Positions 34,129-45,727 of a stretch of 64,000 nt of DNA are shown here, one piece after another; within the stretch, counting starts at the first letter, position 1; each line of letters opens with the position of its first letter. Source of the DNA: Telmatactis stephensoni (taxonomy: Eukaryota > Cnidaria > Anthozoa > Actiniaria > Isophelliidae); assembly GCA_029948255.1 (NCBI GenBank), contig JALIZF010001795.1, positions 124,001 through 188,000 on the forward strand, in the 5' to 3' direction. Under the pieces are notes generated by a model. That model made no database searches. It was not told the origin of the DNA and worked only from the letters and a program-made list of their open reading frames with translations. Position numbers and translations under genes: made by a program.

Positions 34129-37100
34129 ATGGCTTCCATCCTGAAGTGTTCTTTCTCAGAGTATTCAGTGAAAAGTTGCACATTGTCAACCCGATACCCA
34201 AACTCTTCGAATCTAGTCACTTTAAAAGTCTGTGATAAAGATACATCCAGGCATCTAAAGGGTTGTTATAAAACATCATCTGTAGGAGTTGAAAATGAAG
34301 CAAAACTTTGTCTAGCACGTGCTGGTTTATTTGAAGAATCAGGAGACACTTTGACTATTTGTCCGCTCCATAGAGATGAATTTGGTCTTGGATTTCGACC
34401 TAGTAAGTCATGCAAATACCCGCTACATGACTGTAAACAAAAGCCAACTCGAGGGATATCCAGACAAATATCACAAGATGTTTATTACCGCTTTGGAATT
34501 CTTTGCGAAACGGGCCAAGGTAAATTAAATTAAGCCAGACTAAAATATTATGTATGATTATGGATGCATAAGTTTTTTACAAGAACACAAGACTAAAGTC
34601 CTGATGTTGATGTGGAAGTTTGTATATTATATACTTTTTGCGTCTCCAAATGAAACACTGCTAATTTCTGTACTAACTTTTTTAGGGATGTGCATGGAAT
34701 GTTTGACAGACTATAAAGTCGCGACAAAAAACGCTAATCAGGTATTTTTGTCCCGCTAGCGCTATTCATTGTCTGTATAAGGCCACACTTTATACATTTT
34801 TAAATGCATTAAAATGCAGCCGCACTTCTGAAAGGTAAAGCTTGGTAAAGCGCTCTTATATTTTACGTTGGTACTTCAAGTGTAAACAGAGGATATTACA
34901 AGGTGGGGCGAAGTTTGTCTTACTTTTAGCTACGTTGGCAATAAGGATCGCGCTTTGGTTGTGTAAATTACTGCTCTGTTTTCAAATGGATACTCTTTTG
35001 AGGGCTTTTACTTGTTAAGCACACCATAGACTCCACGTTTTGAAGTAAACATGTGACCACAGTGCGCCTAAAATTTGCATAAATTTTTTAGTACCAATCA
35101 GTGTACACACCCATATTTGCTGGTACCCTCCTGTTCCCAAAAAAATACCCTCATTACCCTGGTACTTAATTTTTTTTCTTCTTTCTTCAGGAAAGTGGTG
35201 GAGAACAATTAGAAAGCTCAAAAGGAAGGGTAGCACGATCAAGTAGTCTTCAGGTAGAGTTTCTGGTATTTAATGCAAATTACTGTTGCATATCGCTTTT
35301 TCACAAAAGATAATAACTGAGCTTCAGATTGGTAGGATTCATTGCACGACATTTTCATACTATTTTAGAATCGACCAGAAATACCTGACATGTCCGCACT
35401 CATGGAACAAACTGCATCGATGTGTTTGGAAGAAACAACGGATGAAGAGGAGCTGTCATTTTACTTACCAACACCATTACAGTCTCGCCGCAGTGGACTT
35501 CAAGCACTAAACAGACAAATTGCTGAATTAACTGAAGGTCGAGTCAGTCCAGTGCGATTTCAACTACATCAACCAATATCAGATGTTGCAAAAAGCACAC
35601 GTTACTACATCAGGAGAAAAGCAACTGAAGTAATACATACTGCTCTCAACTGTATTGCACCTGGCCAGTCAGAAGATCTGCTTAATTTAGTTACCTCTAA
35701 TGCATCTTGTTGTGATGAAGAACCACCTGAGTCCAAAGTAATGGCAAACCTACTTGCTCTCTATGGAAGTTCGACATCTTGGTTTACGAAAATGACTGTT
35801 TTATCAATTTTTGTAAAACATTTTACGGAAACTCAGTTGACAGACATGCTGCCGGGATTGACTAAATGGCGCATCGATCAGGCTAGGAAGCATGCTGCAA
35901 TGGTTGGTCCGGGAGTTAGTGGTGAAAGAGAGCCGGTTGTTAGATATCGTCTGGACAAGGACAAAGTTGACCACTTTACAAGATGTCGCCTACGGAACGA
36001 AGAAATTGCGCATGTCCTCTGGAGAGGTTATCGAGATTCCCAACTTGGTGCGCACAGTACTTAGTTCTAGGATGGTCATGCTTTACCAGACCTACTGTAA
36101 GGAAATTGATTTCGAACCTCTTGGAAAGTCGACTCTCTTCGCAATACTAAAGGTAAAAAATGTGCAAAGAAATTTCAAATACACTGAATGACTGACCTCA
36201 TGATCAGATTGCTTTATAGGTCTGTGCAGCTTCAAAGAAAAAAAGTTTATCTGGTCTTGATGGTGTGGCATGTGAAGGTTCGTCAGCGTTTGACACTATA
36301 GAAGACGTAGCTCACACAATGGGAACACTTGGTAAGAAAAACATCACAGTGCTCCATTTCGAGCATAATTTCTAATGTTTGTTTCGATCTTACAGGGGTT
36401 TCTCTCTCTTGGACTGATAACATCGTACAGAGAATACGGGCAGCAAAGATGTATTTGAAGACAGATTTCAAGTTACATGTGTCAGATGAAAGCCCTTGTG
36501 CTGATCACTGTGTTCGCTATGCACTATCGACTAATGATGAACACTGGAATTCGAGCTGCGACCACGAGCACTCAGTAGGTTGTGAAAGATGTAACGATCT
36601 GAATGTATCCCTGAATGACGTTCTTGCAACTCTGAAGACGATCGATGATTCACAAGGGTAAAAAAATATATATTTGTTCCAGTGACACAACATTCTTAAT
36701 TACCCTAACATTTGTTTTAATTGTACAGCTATCAAGGGCAAAAAGAAGAACTCCAATATGACGCTGAACAGGCAAAAGAAAGAATTTCAGAATGGAGGGC
36801 ACACATACTGAGAACGATCAACCAAGAAAGATAAAAAAATGATGTCCTGGATGCACACCAAGCATTAATTATCATGGACTGGGCCATGAAATGGCTACCA
36901 AGGAGCTATCGCGAGGCGCAATGCGAGTGGTTTGGTAAAAAAGGAATAAGCTGGCACGTATCGGCCTGCATTACTAGAGCTAATACGACAGATTCTGATT
37001 TTAAGGTATTCTATTCGTCAATACTGGAGGTTCTCGACTTATATATCTATATCCGATTTTAAGGTATTTTAATTGTGATCGGATGATCGGATCATGGTGC

Positions 37101-40100
37101 GCATAACAATGGCTCAGTCTATTTAATGATCTTTTCGTTTTTTTGCTCTTCGAATATAAAACGCGTAATATCGAAGACCCACCTGCATAAAAGTATTTTA
37201 TTTCTTCCATTGTCTTATCTTTCTGGGGGAGGCGAAGGGCTCAGTGTCACTTACAGTGTAGGTTAATGCAACGATTTCGATATATTGGTTTTAATGGTCA
37301 CGCAGAGCCATTCCTGACGAAGTTCCGGTCTGACTTCAATGCAAAAATCATAATTGGCGTTTTATTTCCCTGAGCATTGAGTTTACCACAGTTTACTTTT
37401 GATCATAGAAAGTTCGATATCATCAATCCCAAAGTTCAGTGAAACTGTATTCACCGACCTGATAGATCCAATACGATGATAACTGTTCCCAGTCATTCAT
37501 TCTGTTTTAGGAAACTTTGTATCTGGATTTTCTTTGTTTTCAGGTACACACATATGTCCACATATTTGATTCTTGCTTCAATTATTGAAAATGTGGCATC
37601 TGAATTGAGTAGGACCGCAAAAGTAAAGGAAGTCTACCTGAGAAGCGATAATGCCGGCTGTTACCACAATGCTTCATTGATTGTTAGTGTACCAAAAATT
37701 ATTTCCAACCAAGGGTTGACACTCATAGAGTACAGCTTTAGTGAAGCAAACAGTGGAAAAGACATCTGTGAAAGAAAGATAGCACCGTTAAGGTAGCTCG
37801 GTCTAGTTTTTTTCACGGTCAACTAGCGACGTTTAAACAGCCGTAGCTCCCGCTCCAGAGCGTCTTTTGCCAAGATCTTTTCACACTTGTCTAGATATAG
37901 AATGAAGTTTAAAAAAAAGTATATTTCATTGAAATCCGTTTTATTTTAGTGAAGAAATCATTATGTCGTCTTCTTTACTTAAAGCTCATTTTTGAGAAAA
38001 ATCGGTCTAAACTTTTAGAGCCACATATCCAACGGTAAAGTTGTTAGTTAGGTCTACATTCTGAGGAAGTGTCAAAAAAATCGTACTCATAGTTTTTGAA
38101 TAAAAACGGTTTTATTTTTTTGTATACAAAAATTCATATGTTTTGTACTATTTATGATAACAACCCACTCTGACAAGATATAACAAAATCCTTGCTCCCA
38201 GTTATTACCAAGACTTAGTTCTACACTTTCTGAGATTTTCAATAGATTCAGCCAAGGCAATGATTTTTAAGAGTGGTACAAGTCATGTAATATTTTTGTT
38301 CATTTTCTCGCAAAACCTGACATTTTTGCTTCTGAACGCGCTAATTAAAAAATCGTCGATGAATTTTCTTTTAATTTCCGCTATTAATTATTCAGAATAT
38401 GTCCAATTATGGTTCCAAGTTGGTAATCGAAAGAATACCTCTAAGGTGCTCAAATAAAATTTCAAACTTAGGTATATTTGCATTTGCTTCTGCCGCGGTT
38501 GTTTTTCTAAAGCAGTGTTGATTTCGCCGTGTTTGAGTCACACATATTTGCATGCTTTTTCTGTTGTCACATTACGCACGTGCTGATCGACCGTGCGGAA
38601 ATATTCAATTCGACGAGAAGCTCACAATTAAATTACGTTAAAGCAGACTTGATATAGCAAACTCGATCAAATGCACAGAATCACGAAAAAAATGTATTAC
38701 TTTTGCTTGGCGTAAAAGTTGCATTCTTTGAATTTGTAGGAGCGTTCGAATTGAATATTTCCGCACGGTCGATCAGCACGTGCGTAATGTGACAACAGAA
38801 AAAGCATGCAAATATGTGTGACTCAAAGACGGCGAAATCAACACTGCTTTAGAAAAACAACCGCGGCAGAAGCAAATGCAAATATACCTAAGTTTGAAAT
38901 TTTATTTGAGCACCTTAGAGGTATTCTTTCGATTACCAACTTGGAACCATAATTGGACATATTCTGAATAATTAATAGCGGAAATTAAAAGAAAATTCAT
39001 CGACGATTTTTTAATTAGCGCGTTCAGAAGCAAAAATGTCAGGTTTTGCGATAAAATGAACAAAAATATTACATGACTTGTACCACTCTTAAAAATCATT
39101 GCCTTGGCTGAATCTATTGAAAATCTCAGAAAGTGTAGAACTAAGTCTTGGTAATAACTGGGAGCAAGGATTTTGTTATATCTTGTCAGAGTGGGTTGTT
39201 ATCATAAATAGTACAAAACATATGAATTTTTGTATACAAAAAAATAAAACCGTTTTTATTCAAAAACTATGAGTACGATTTTTTTGACACTTCCTCAGAA
39301 TGTAGACCTAACTAACAACTTTACCGTAGGATATGTGGCTCTAAAAGTTTAGACCGATTTTTCTCGAAAATGAGCTTTAAGTAAAGAAGACGACATAATG
39401 ATTTCTTCACTAAAATAAAACGGATTTCAATGAAATATACTTTTTTTTAAACTTCATTCTATATCTAGACAAGTGTGAAAAGATCTTGGCAAAAGACGCT
39501 CTGGAGCGGGAGCTACGGCTGTTTAAACGTCGCTAGTTGACCGTGAAAAAAACTAGACCGAGCTACCTTAAAAGCCCACATTGAAAGATACCTTAACGAA
39601 GGTACCGGACTGTTAACACTTCAACCGATGACAACATTACTGTGAACCTTATTACTGTGAACATTATAGATCCAAACGGTTGATACATTATTTTAACTTT
39701 AAATCATCATCATCTTATGTTCATATTTTTGATGATTCCCAATTTCAAGTATAATTCAATATTATGTTCTTTGTTAATGGAATAAAACCTTTCTTTAACG
39801 AAGCTCATTATTCTTTATTTCCACAGGCCACGACATCAGAACAGCTGCACAATTAAAAGAGGCAGTAGATTCTTATGGAGGAATCAAAGGCTGCTTGGCA
39901 GCAGTTTGTGAATTAGACCACTCTAAACAAAACTCTGACCCTATCAAGTGGCCCGGAATTAGCCAAATCAACAATTTTGAGTATAAAAATGACGGTTCAG
40001 TAAGAGTGTGGCGAGCGTTTAACATAGTTGATGGGAAGGTCATTACCAACCGAGAGATCACAGGGATGGGAACACCACAGAAACAAACAGGAATAAAGAT

Positions 40101-40800
40101 CGTTAGTGCATTTCTTCAGCCTTGCGTAACATCGGGAGCCCTAAAGAAACCAATTCAACCAACCACGGTAGATGCTGCTGCTGAAGAAAATACCATCTCC
40201 GTTGATAAAGACGATCACTGCTGCTTCACCTGTCCAGAAGAAGGCTGCGTCAAAGCTTACCAGAAAGTGGAAAATCTACAGCGCCATTTAGATTTAGGAA
40301 AACATGAGTTCAAGCTTCACCAAGAGACACAGTACGATAGCATTCGACGTCAATGGGCAGAGAAGTGCACGTCAATCAAAGGACGTAATCCATCATGTCC
40401 TGCTACAGTTTGTGGCTCTGCCCGTAAAAACTCTCATGTACAACGTGGATGGGCTCTTGTGAAATCCAAGAAGCGAAAAAGATTCTCTAAAGCTATAAAA
40501 GAGTATCTCTTGGAACTCTTCATGATTGGCGAGGAAACAGGTCGCAAAATAACACCTTCAGAGGCTTCTCATCGAATGCGCTCACTTTGTAAGAAGGGAG
40601 AACGTGTTTTTAGCAAAGATGAGTGGTTAACGGCTCAGCAAATAGCCAGTTATTTCTCAAGGCTATCAACCTTGAAGAAAGGCGGCCGGCTACCTTCGCC
40701 CGTCGACATAAACTTGCCTGAGGAAGACATTGCTCCCGTCATGGCAATGGTGCAGCGGTACAACCTGCGTAGCCGAGTAACAAGGGAACTTACCCTTTAA
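34129..40800 (+). pseudogene. DDE-like transposase gene of element C (broken)
   Basis: Exons with GT/AG borders: 34129-34519, 34686-34741, 35191-35253, 35369-36151, 36220-36331, 36396-36657, about 36729-37005, 37544-37787 continued at 39572-39601, and 39827-40800. The middle has zinc-type cysteines (CDHEHSVGCERC), then a D in MDWAMKWLPRSYREAQ, a D in LRSDNAGCYH and acidic residues in GKDICERKIA, a likely D-D-E/D RNase H-like core. The last exon has a C2H2 finger (CPEEGCVKAYQKVENLQRHL), a block beginning GWAL and a helical C-terminus. Breaks: a frame-disrupting deletion near 35975, an in-frame TAA at 36832-36834, and a 1.78-kb palindrome in exon 8. The protein type is a multi-copy uncharacterised family in cnidarians (remembered, not searched). 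Its position inside inverted TTAA ends argues it is the transposase. Confidence 0.7.
37788..39571. mobile_element. TTAA-flanked near-perfect palindrome (element D)
   Basis: Arms of about 830 bp (37792-38621 and 38739-39567) are nearly identical inverted copies around a 117-bp spacer. The ends are TTAAGGTAGCTCGGTCTAG and its mirror. TTAA at 37788-37791 and 39568-39571 is the target duplication; removing the element and one TTAA rejoins the reading frame of the surrounding transposase exon. Few arm mismatches and the intact target duplication indicate a recent insertion. The two mirror 65-codon frames at 38260-38457 and 38902-39099 are arm copies, not genes. Confidence 0.88.
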
Positions 40801-41030
40801 TCTGCAATACTATGGTGAGGAATTTTTATGTGATTAAAACAGATTATTTCAATGCCATTTTAGTTTGAATCGAAAACAACTTAGCAGATAAGCAAATCAG
40901 TAGTAATATACTAAAATAAGATGTTAAGTACAGCTTCTTTGATTATTGAAATTCTTGTCAAGCTCAGGGTGTTTGAAGTAAAAATTCCTATAGACAAGTA
41001 TATGCGGCTATCCTTGCACAAAGCTTGTAG

Positions 41031-41173
41031 TTAGCCTCCTCCGCAGGCAACACGGTTTTGTTTTCGGAAAAAAAGCTGCTGTTGGCCGGGGCTTCCTGTG
41101 TTGAGAAGTAAAGCCCCAACAGCGCGCGGCTTTTTTCCCGAAAACAAAACGGTGTTGCCTGCGGAGGAGGCTA
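41031..41173. mobile_element. stem-loop MITE
   Basis: TTAGCCTCCTCCGCAGGCAA CACGGTTTTGTTTTCGG pairs with CCGAAAACAAAACGGTGTTG CCTGCGGAGGAGGCTA; the inner AAAAAGC/GCTTTTTT also pairs. About 143 bp, strong hairpin. Confidence 0.75.
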
Positions 41174-41653
41174 GCTTGTAGTATGTATCGAGTTTTGACA
41201 GTCAAACACTCCGTGGGGGGATTGTTGATTGAAAGTATCGTGCATTCTCGTCGGAAATTTCATACTCCTAATGATACTGGAGATTTAAAATAAAAAATGC
41301 TGAACTTCTAAACTGCAAATGTTAACACCATAGTAAGAGATGCACTTTGTTCCTTCGGGGGGTCACCCAACACAATTAACGTATTTTTTCGTTTTATGAA
41401 ATTTTGTTTACCACGTTTCTAAGAATACTAGTTTTGTTACTGTATTCTAGATGCTTTCTGTAGAAGGAAAACTTGCAAAAAGATGTGAGTAGCGTCTTTT
41501 GAAGCTGTTAGCAAGGAATGTGTCACTTGAGCTCACCAAAGGAATTTCGTCGTCCATTGGATTACTGGGCTTACTATATACTTACCGTTCACGTAGTAAA
41601 CCTTCAAGCGAAGTTGACAAGCTGTCAGTCACAGTTGACACAAGTTGGCTATT

Positions 41654-42412
41654 AACGTAATGCCCGAGCAGGGGACTGGGTACGAGTCCAAAAAACTACG
41701 ATTGTCAGCACAAGACCCACACAGCTAGAAAGAGCACATTGAATTATACAAAATCTCCTATTTCGGTGTTTATCGGGTCATACAGACTGTATGTTGAACG
41801 ACGTACAGCTATTCAAAAATTCTAAAATTTACGTCCATAATCTATACGCTACATTTCTTTGGCATATTTGATTCAGTGGCGGATCCAAGGGGGCCAGCGG
41901 GGCCGGTGCTCCCCCCTTTTCAGTTGGGCCTTCCTCCTTAATTTTTATCTTTCTCTCTCACACACTGTATATATCTTTTTTCTGAACGCATAGAACAATA
42001 TACTTTCCCAAAGCTTTGCTTTCTAAATGTTTGTAATTGTTGGTTTTATCGTAATTATTTATCAAATTGACGCGCCTTAGGTCAAATTTCGCGCTCGCTA
42101 CGCTGCTACGCTCGCGAAAAAGGATAATCATATCATAGGTTTTTAGCCATTCAAAATTTCATTGCTTGCTACAGCCCTGCGATGTTATCATTTACTTTAG
42201 AAAGGGGGGTTTAAGGAAGCTAAACCCCCACCAACGTGTTTTGTAAAATGGTGTCCCCCCTTTCAAAAATTCTAGATCCACCGCGCTGTGATTAGCCTGA
42301 TTATCAGCAAACTCTGGAAATTTGTACAGCTCAGTGTGCTCTGTCTAGCTATGGGGTCTTGTAGTGACTGAATGATAATTTAGGGGCTTGTACCCAGTCC
42401 CATGCTCGGACA
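41654..42412. mobile_element. foldback MITE, GACTGGGTACGAGTCC family, with an insertion
   Basis: Left ...CCCGAGCAGGGGACTGGGTA CGAGTCC and right GGGGCTTGTACCCAGTCCCA TGCTCGG are inverted; inner blocks (AGCTAGAAAGAGCACATTGA and its mirror near 42325-42350) also pair. Same family as 14008-14397, here enlarged by the hAT-like element at 41874-42288. Confidence 0.7.
41874..42288. mobile_element. hAT-like MITE nested in the foldback
   Basis: Starts CAGTGGCGGATCCAAGG and ends TAGATCCACCGCGCTG; CAG/CTG termini fit hAT-type elements. TGATT directly flanks both ends (41869-41873 and 42289-42293), an apparent 5-bp target duplication, shorter than the usual 8 bp for hAT. Confidence 0.65.
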
Positions 42413-43178
42413 TAAAAGTGGCTGCCGAATAGAGGATATTAAACTGATCAAAATGACAAGAAAATAAAAGGGAATTATTTTAAAGAAATATTTATCACTT
42501 CCAAATATTATTTGAAATAAACAGTGAGTCGTATGAAAGCACAGAATTAAATTGATTTGCTGATTTTGCTGAAGCATTTCAGCTTTTTGTCACAGTTGTC
42601 ACGCAAGTCACATCTTTGGTGACCGGTAGGAGAAGTCTTCAAACGGGTTCGTATCTCAGTGTTTTGAGGATTTTACAAGTTTTTTTTCTTTTGAATGTAA
42701 AGACCAATGATTACTCTTTAAAATAAGAACTAAGTTGTAACTAAAATTGACGCCGCATTTTTTCTACAGACGTCTACTTTTGCTCAAAATATCGATCTTC
42801 GAAATAATGAGTTTCGATAACTCTTTTTATTATATTCGCCCTGCCTTAGCATGTAATAATTTCCAGACAATTTTATATTTTTGAAATCTTGAAATAAACA
42901 TGTTATTAGAAAAAATGTTTTAACTTCAAAGCTTTTATAGTTTTATAAAAATTACACTGCTAATTTGATGCAAATTTTTACTGAAAGTTAGCTTCAAATC
43001 GGCACAAAACGTTTTGATCCCTATATCTTTGCAAGAACTAGGATTTTGTCAACAATATTCTCGTCATTTCTTAGTTAGGTCAGTACCATTATGTACACAA
43101 AATATGAGCTAATTCTGTGAGGTACGGTGTGGACTCAAATTTCAATATCACCCGGTTTTCAAGCGGAGGCGTTCTTAA

Positions 43179-44280
43179 CTCATAAAAGGCTACCTACATG
43201 TAATCACTACCTGAAAACATACAAAAAATATTTAATAATTTTCTTTGACCATGGCAAAAAATAAATAAATTTGATTTTGATAAAACCTGAATTTTGGCGA
43301 ATGTTTAAATTAGCACTTTTGGCCATTTCTGATTGCTGAATTGGACCCATGGTCATGATTGTCAGGGGATATGGTACATGGCATTGGATGACATCACTCC
43401 ACACCAAGCCAGATGATGGAATTCTTGTTGCTCTGTTGAGATTTAACCCTCTGAATATAGCATTTTCATTTGTCAAAAACATCTACACTAAGTGTTAATG
43501 ATATTTTCTCTGTTCTACTCTTGGGGTGATGTCATTGAGCCTAGTACCTAGTCTTGGATTTTGCCTGAGAAAAATTGAGTAAATACACAGAAAGTTCACT
43601 GCTTTGGATTTCATAAAAAGCCTGTATTTATAGCTATTTCAACTTTAGAACTATGATGCATGTCCTGCATAAACCATTTCCAATATGTATGCAGTGTAAA
43701 TAAGTGTACAAAATATTTGTGAAACATGTAAACATGTACATAAGCTAATAAGCTACCAGTAAAATGAGCACTTGAAATGCTTACAGTTATCTTTAAAGCT
43801 AGGTTTAGGTGTTAATTTGTTATATTAACTTATTTGTACACCTAAAAACAAAAAACCATATACATAGTGTTTCATGTGACTTACCTCAAACGTCCTTTTA
43901 TATGATAGTTCCAAGAATATAACTTGTTGGACGGTAAGGTCAGACTTGTGCATATAATATAGAGCTGATAATCTTACACGCTTTGACCAAGCGTATGCTA
44001 ACATATTCAACTGAAGACATTTGAAGGAAATGTACATCTTTCAGGTCCAGGAAGCTCTAGAATCTTAGATGTTTTTTCACATTTTGGCGACTTTTCTTTT
44101 AGCCAGAATTGAAATAAATCATAAAAACTACTATAAAATTTGTCTTCCTTTCCTCACGATCGACGCCATATTGAATAAATGTGGATCTGCACGCGTCAGC
44201 ACTTGACTCGCGGGACGCGGGACAAAAACTTCGCTGGGGGTCAAAGCCGAGGATTCTAACCAAGCCTTAACACCCTTGAG
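43179..44280. other. right flank of element G, no gene seen
   Basis: Between the end of element C and the right terminus of G. Minus-strand frames at 43207-43482 and 44131-44427 show no recognisable domain; an ATGGCGTCG start lies on the minus strand at about 44170. Confidence 0.45.
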
Positions 44281-44282
44281 TT

Positions 44283-45243
44283 CAAGGACATCTGGAATAG
44301 CACCAGGCTGTATATAAGACATCAAAATAAGAGCACCAATAAAGAAACCCCAAAAAGTCAAAGAAAAAGTCAATTGATGGTGTACAATCAAGTCTTTACA
44401 ACCCCTTAGGTGACAATTTCCCTCCAAAAGCTTTTATTGAAATGTTCCAAAAAGAAATGGTGACTCACTGCCCAAGTACTCAATTTTCAAAGCCCTTTGA
44501 ATTCCCCTTAATAGATCTAGAAACAGAAAAGTGTCTATTTGGCCCGGTACCAAAAGGAAGTGTTTTGTCTTATCAGCAGAAAGTAGTAAATGATTATTTC
44601 AATATTTCAAATGTACCACAGCCCCTAAACTTTCCATACCTTCCACTGACAATTAACTTACCATCATACCACAGAGTATTATCTTTGAAAGAATTATTTT
44701 GAAGGGCAGCAAATAGCACCAAATGAGTGTTATGAAATAGAAAAGGAGACACGTGACCAGTCAAAGAACCCTTATTGGGAAAAATTACGAAAAACAAGAA
44801 TAACAGCATCAAATTTCAAAAGAGTGGCTTCAAGAAAAGTTGACTTTGAGAGCCTGGTTACACAATTGAAAAAGAAAGTTAGACAAACGCAGGCTATGAA
44901 GTATGGGCTAGATCACGAAGGGGAAGCAGCTGTTATCTACACTTATTCAAAAGCTGTTAATGTTCGCAGAACTGGCTTTGTCATTAACCCTGGGTGCCCT
45001 CACTTGAGTGCAAGCTCTGATTATATTGTCTATGACCCTTCAAATGCTGACAACAAGTTTGGTTTATTAGAAATTAAATGTCTACAAGCATCCTCTTCAG
45101 TAGAGGCAAAATGCCTCAAGATTCACAATGGCCAGCTCTCACTGAGAAAAAGGCATCAATATTATTACCAAATACAGGGGCAGCTTGGCATCACAGGCCT
45201 AAGCTGGTGTGACATAATGGTACTTTGTAAGGCAGCAGCATAG
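44283..45243 (+). pseudogene. YqaJ exonuclease part of the SWIM/YqaJ transposon gene
   Basis: Continues the SWIM fragment interrupted at 27473. A TAA at 44315, another stop near 44381 and frame changes near 44408 and 44700 break it. The last frame (from about 44702 through KTRITASNFKRVASRK to 45243) carries the lambda-exonuclease-like core of YqaJ domains: HEGEAA, LSASSDYIVYDP (metal-binding D), GLLEIKC (E-x-K) and HQYYYQIQGQL. Such proteins accompany the THAP-DDE transposase in ISL2EU-type elements, probably acting on DNA ends. It ends with MVLCKAAA, short of the usual C-terminus; GTAAGG in that stretch could instead be a splice donor. Confidence 0.7.
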
Positions 45244-45302
45244 ATAAGTTTTATTTTGAGTACTTTCTACCTTCACTTCTTATGTGATCCTTATGCACTT
45301 TA

Positions 45303-45482
45303 CAGGGGTGGATCCAGGATTTTGGACAGGGGGTGTCCCAAATGGGCCTCTTGAGAGATGACGTAACATACAAGATGGTGACCTCCTAACAATGGAATCT
45401 GATGACGTCATCTCACAAGAAGCCTATCAGTGCTAGGGAGTTGTCTGGTGCACCTATGGACATCCCCTGGATCTGCCCCTGC
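45303..45482. mobile_element. small MITE with CAGGGGTGGATCC ends
   Basis: Left CAGGGGTGGATCCAGGAT and right CCCCTGGATCTGCCCCTG are inverted; GGGGGTGTCC and GGACATCCCC pair inside. About 180 bp, immediately after the YqaJ fragment. Confidence 0.7.
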
Positions 45483-45727
45483 CTATAAAGTCAAAGTAAA
45501 CAACCTGGGGAGGTTAAGGATTTTAAAGTTTGCTTTTGTGCTCATTTGTACATCATTTATTTTTCTACTCAGAGATCAGACAGATAAATATGTAGGTCTC
45601 TCACACCTCCTCTTATGCTTACTTTGATATATGCAAGGCTACAAAAGTTCAAGTGGAGTTTTACAGTAATAACCAGTGTTATTATTTGAAGTTCACTTTC
45701 AATTTAAATAAAGTCATTCCAAATTTA

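Larger units (their letters stand above)
33138..43178. mobile_element. 10-kb TTAA-flanked DNA transposon (element C)
   Basis: TTAA at 33138 and at 43175-43178 bound inverted termini: left TTAAGGACGTACCCGTCTGA ...ACACCGTACCTCAC, right its mirror GTGAGGTACGGTGTGGACT...CGTTCTTAA; about 55-60 bp with indels. It lies four bases after the stop codon of gene K. It carries one multi-exon gene on + (34129-40800). TTAA duplication with a TTAAGG start suggests a Kolobok-like element (family knowledge plus inference). It later received a palindrome (37788-39571), a stem-loop MITE (41031-41173) and a foldback MITE (41654-42412). Confidence 0.8.
27474..44280. mobile_element. 16.8-kb insertion, element G, with 21-bp terminal inverted repeats
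   Basis: The left end CTCAAGGGTGTTAAGGCTT and the right end AAGCCTTAACACCCTTGAG are perfect inverted copies (21 bp counting two more G/C). TT at 27472-27473 and 44281-44282 is the apparent 2-bp target duplication. Joining the flanks after removing the element and one TT restores one reading frame across the SWIM/YqaJ gene, strong support for these borders. Without the later 10-kb insertion (33138-43178) G is about 6.8 kb and its only recognisable gene is K (28159-33134). Family unknown; K's residues suggest a CACTA/Mirage/Chapaev or Transib relative. Confidence 0.75.

Noticed and set aside
36874..37062. Independent small gene starting MDWAMKW
   Set aside because: It is part of the element C transposase exon downstream of an in-frame stop, not a separate gene.
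38260..39099. Two identical 65-codon proteins on opposite strands
   Set aside because: They are the same sequence in the two arms of palindrome D; no codon bias or domain, and the surrounding arms are non-coding.
27484..44270. Element G as a TTAA-duplicating transposon (TTAAGGCTTGG ends)
   Set aside because: The inverted identity extends ten bases beyond TTAA on both sides, and only the TT-duplication model rejoins the interrupted reading frame; kept as an alternative, not preferred.
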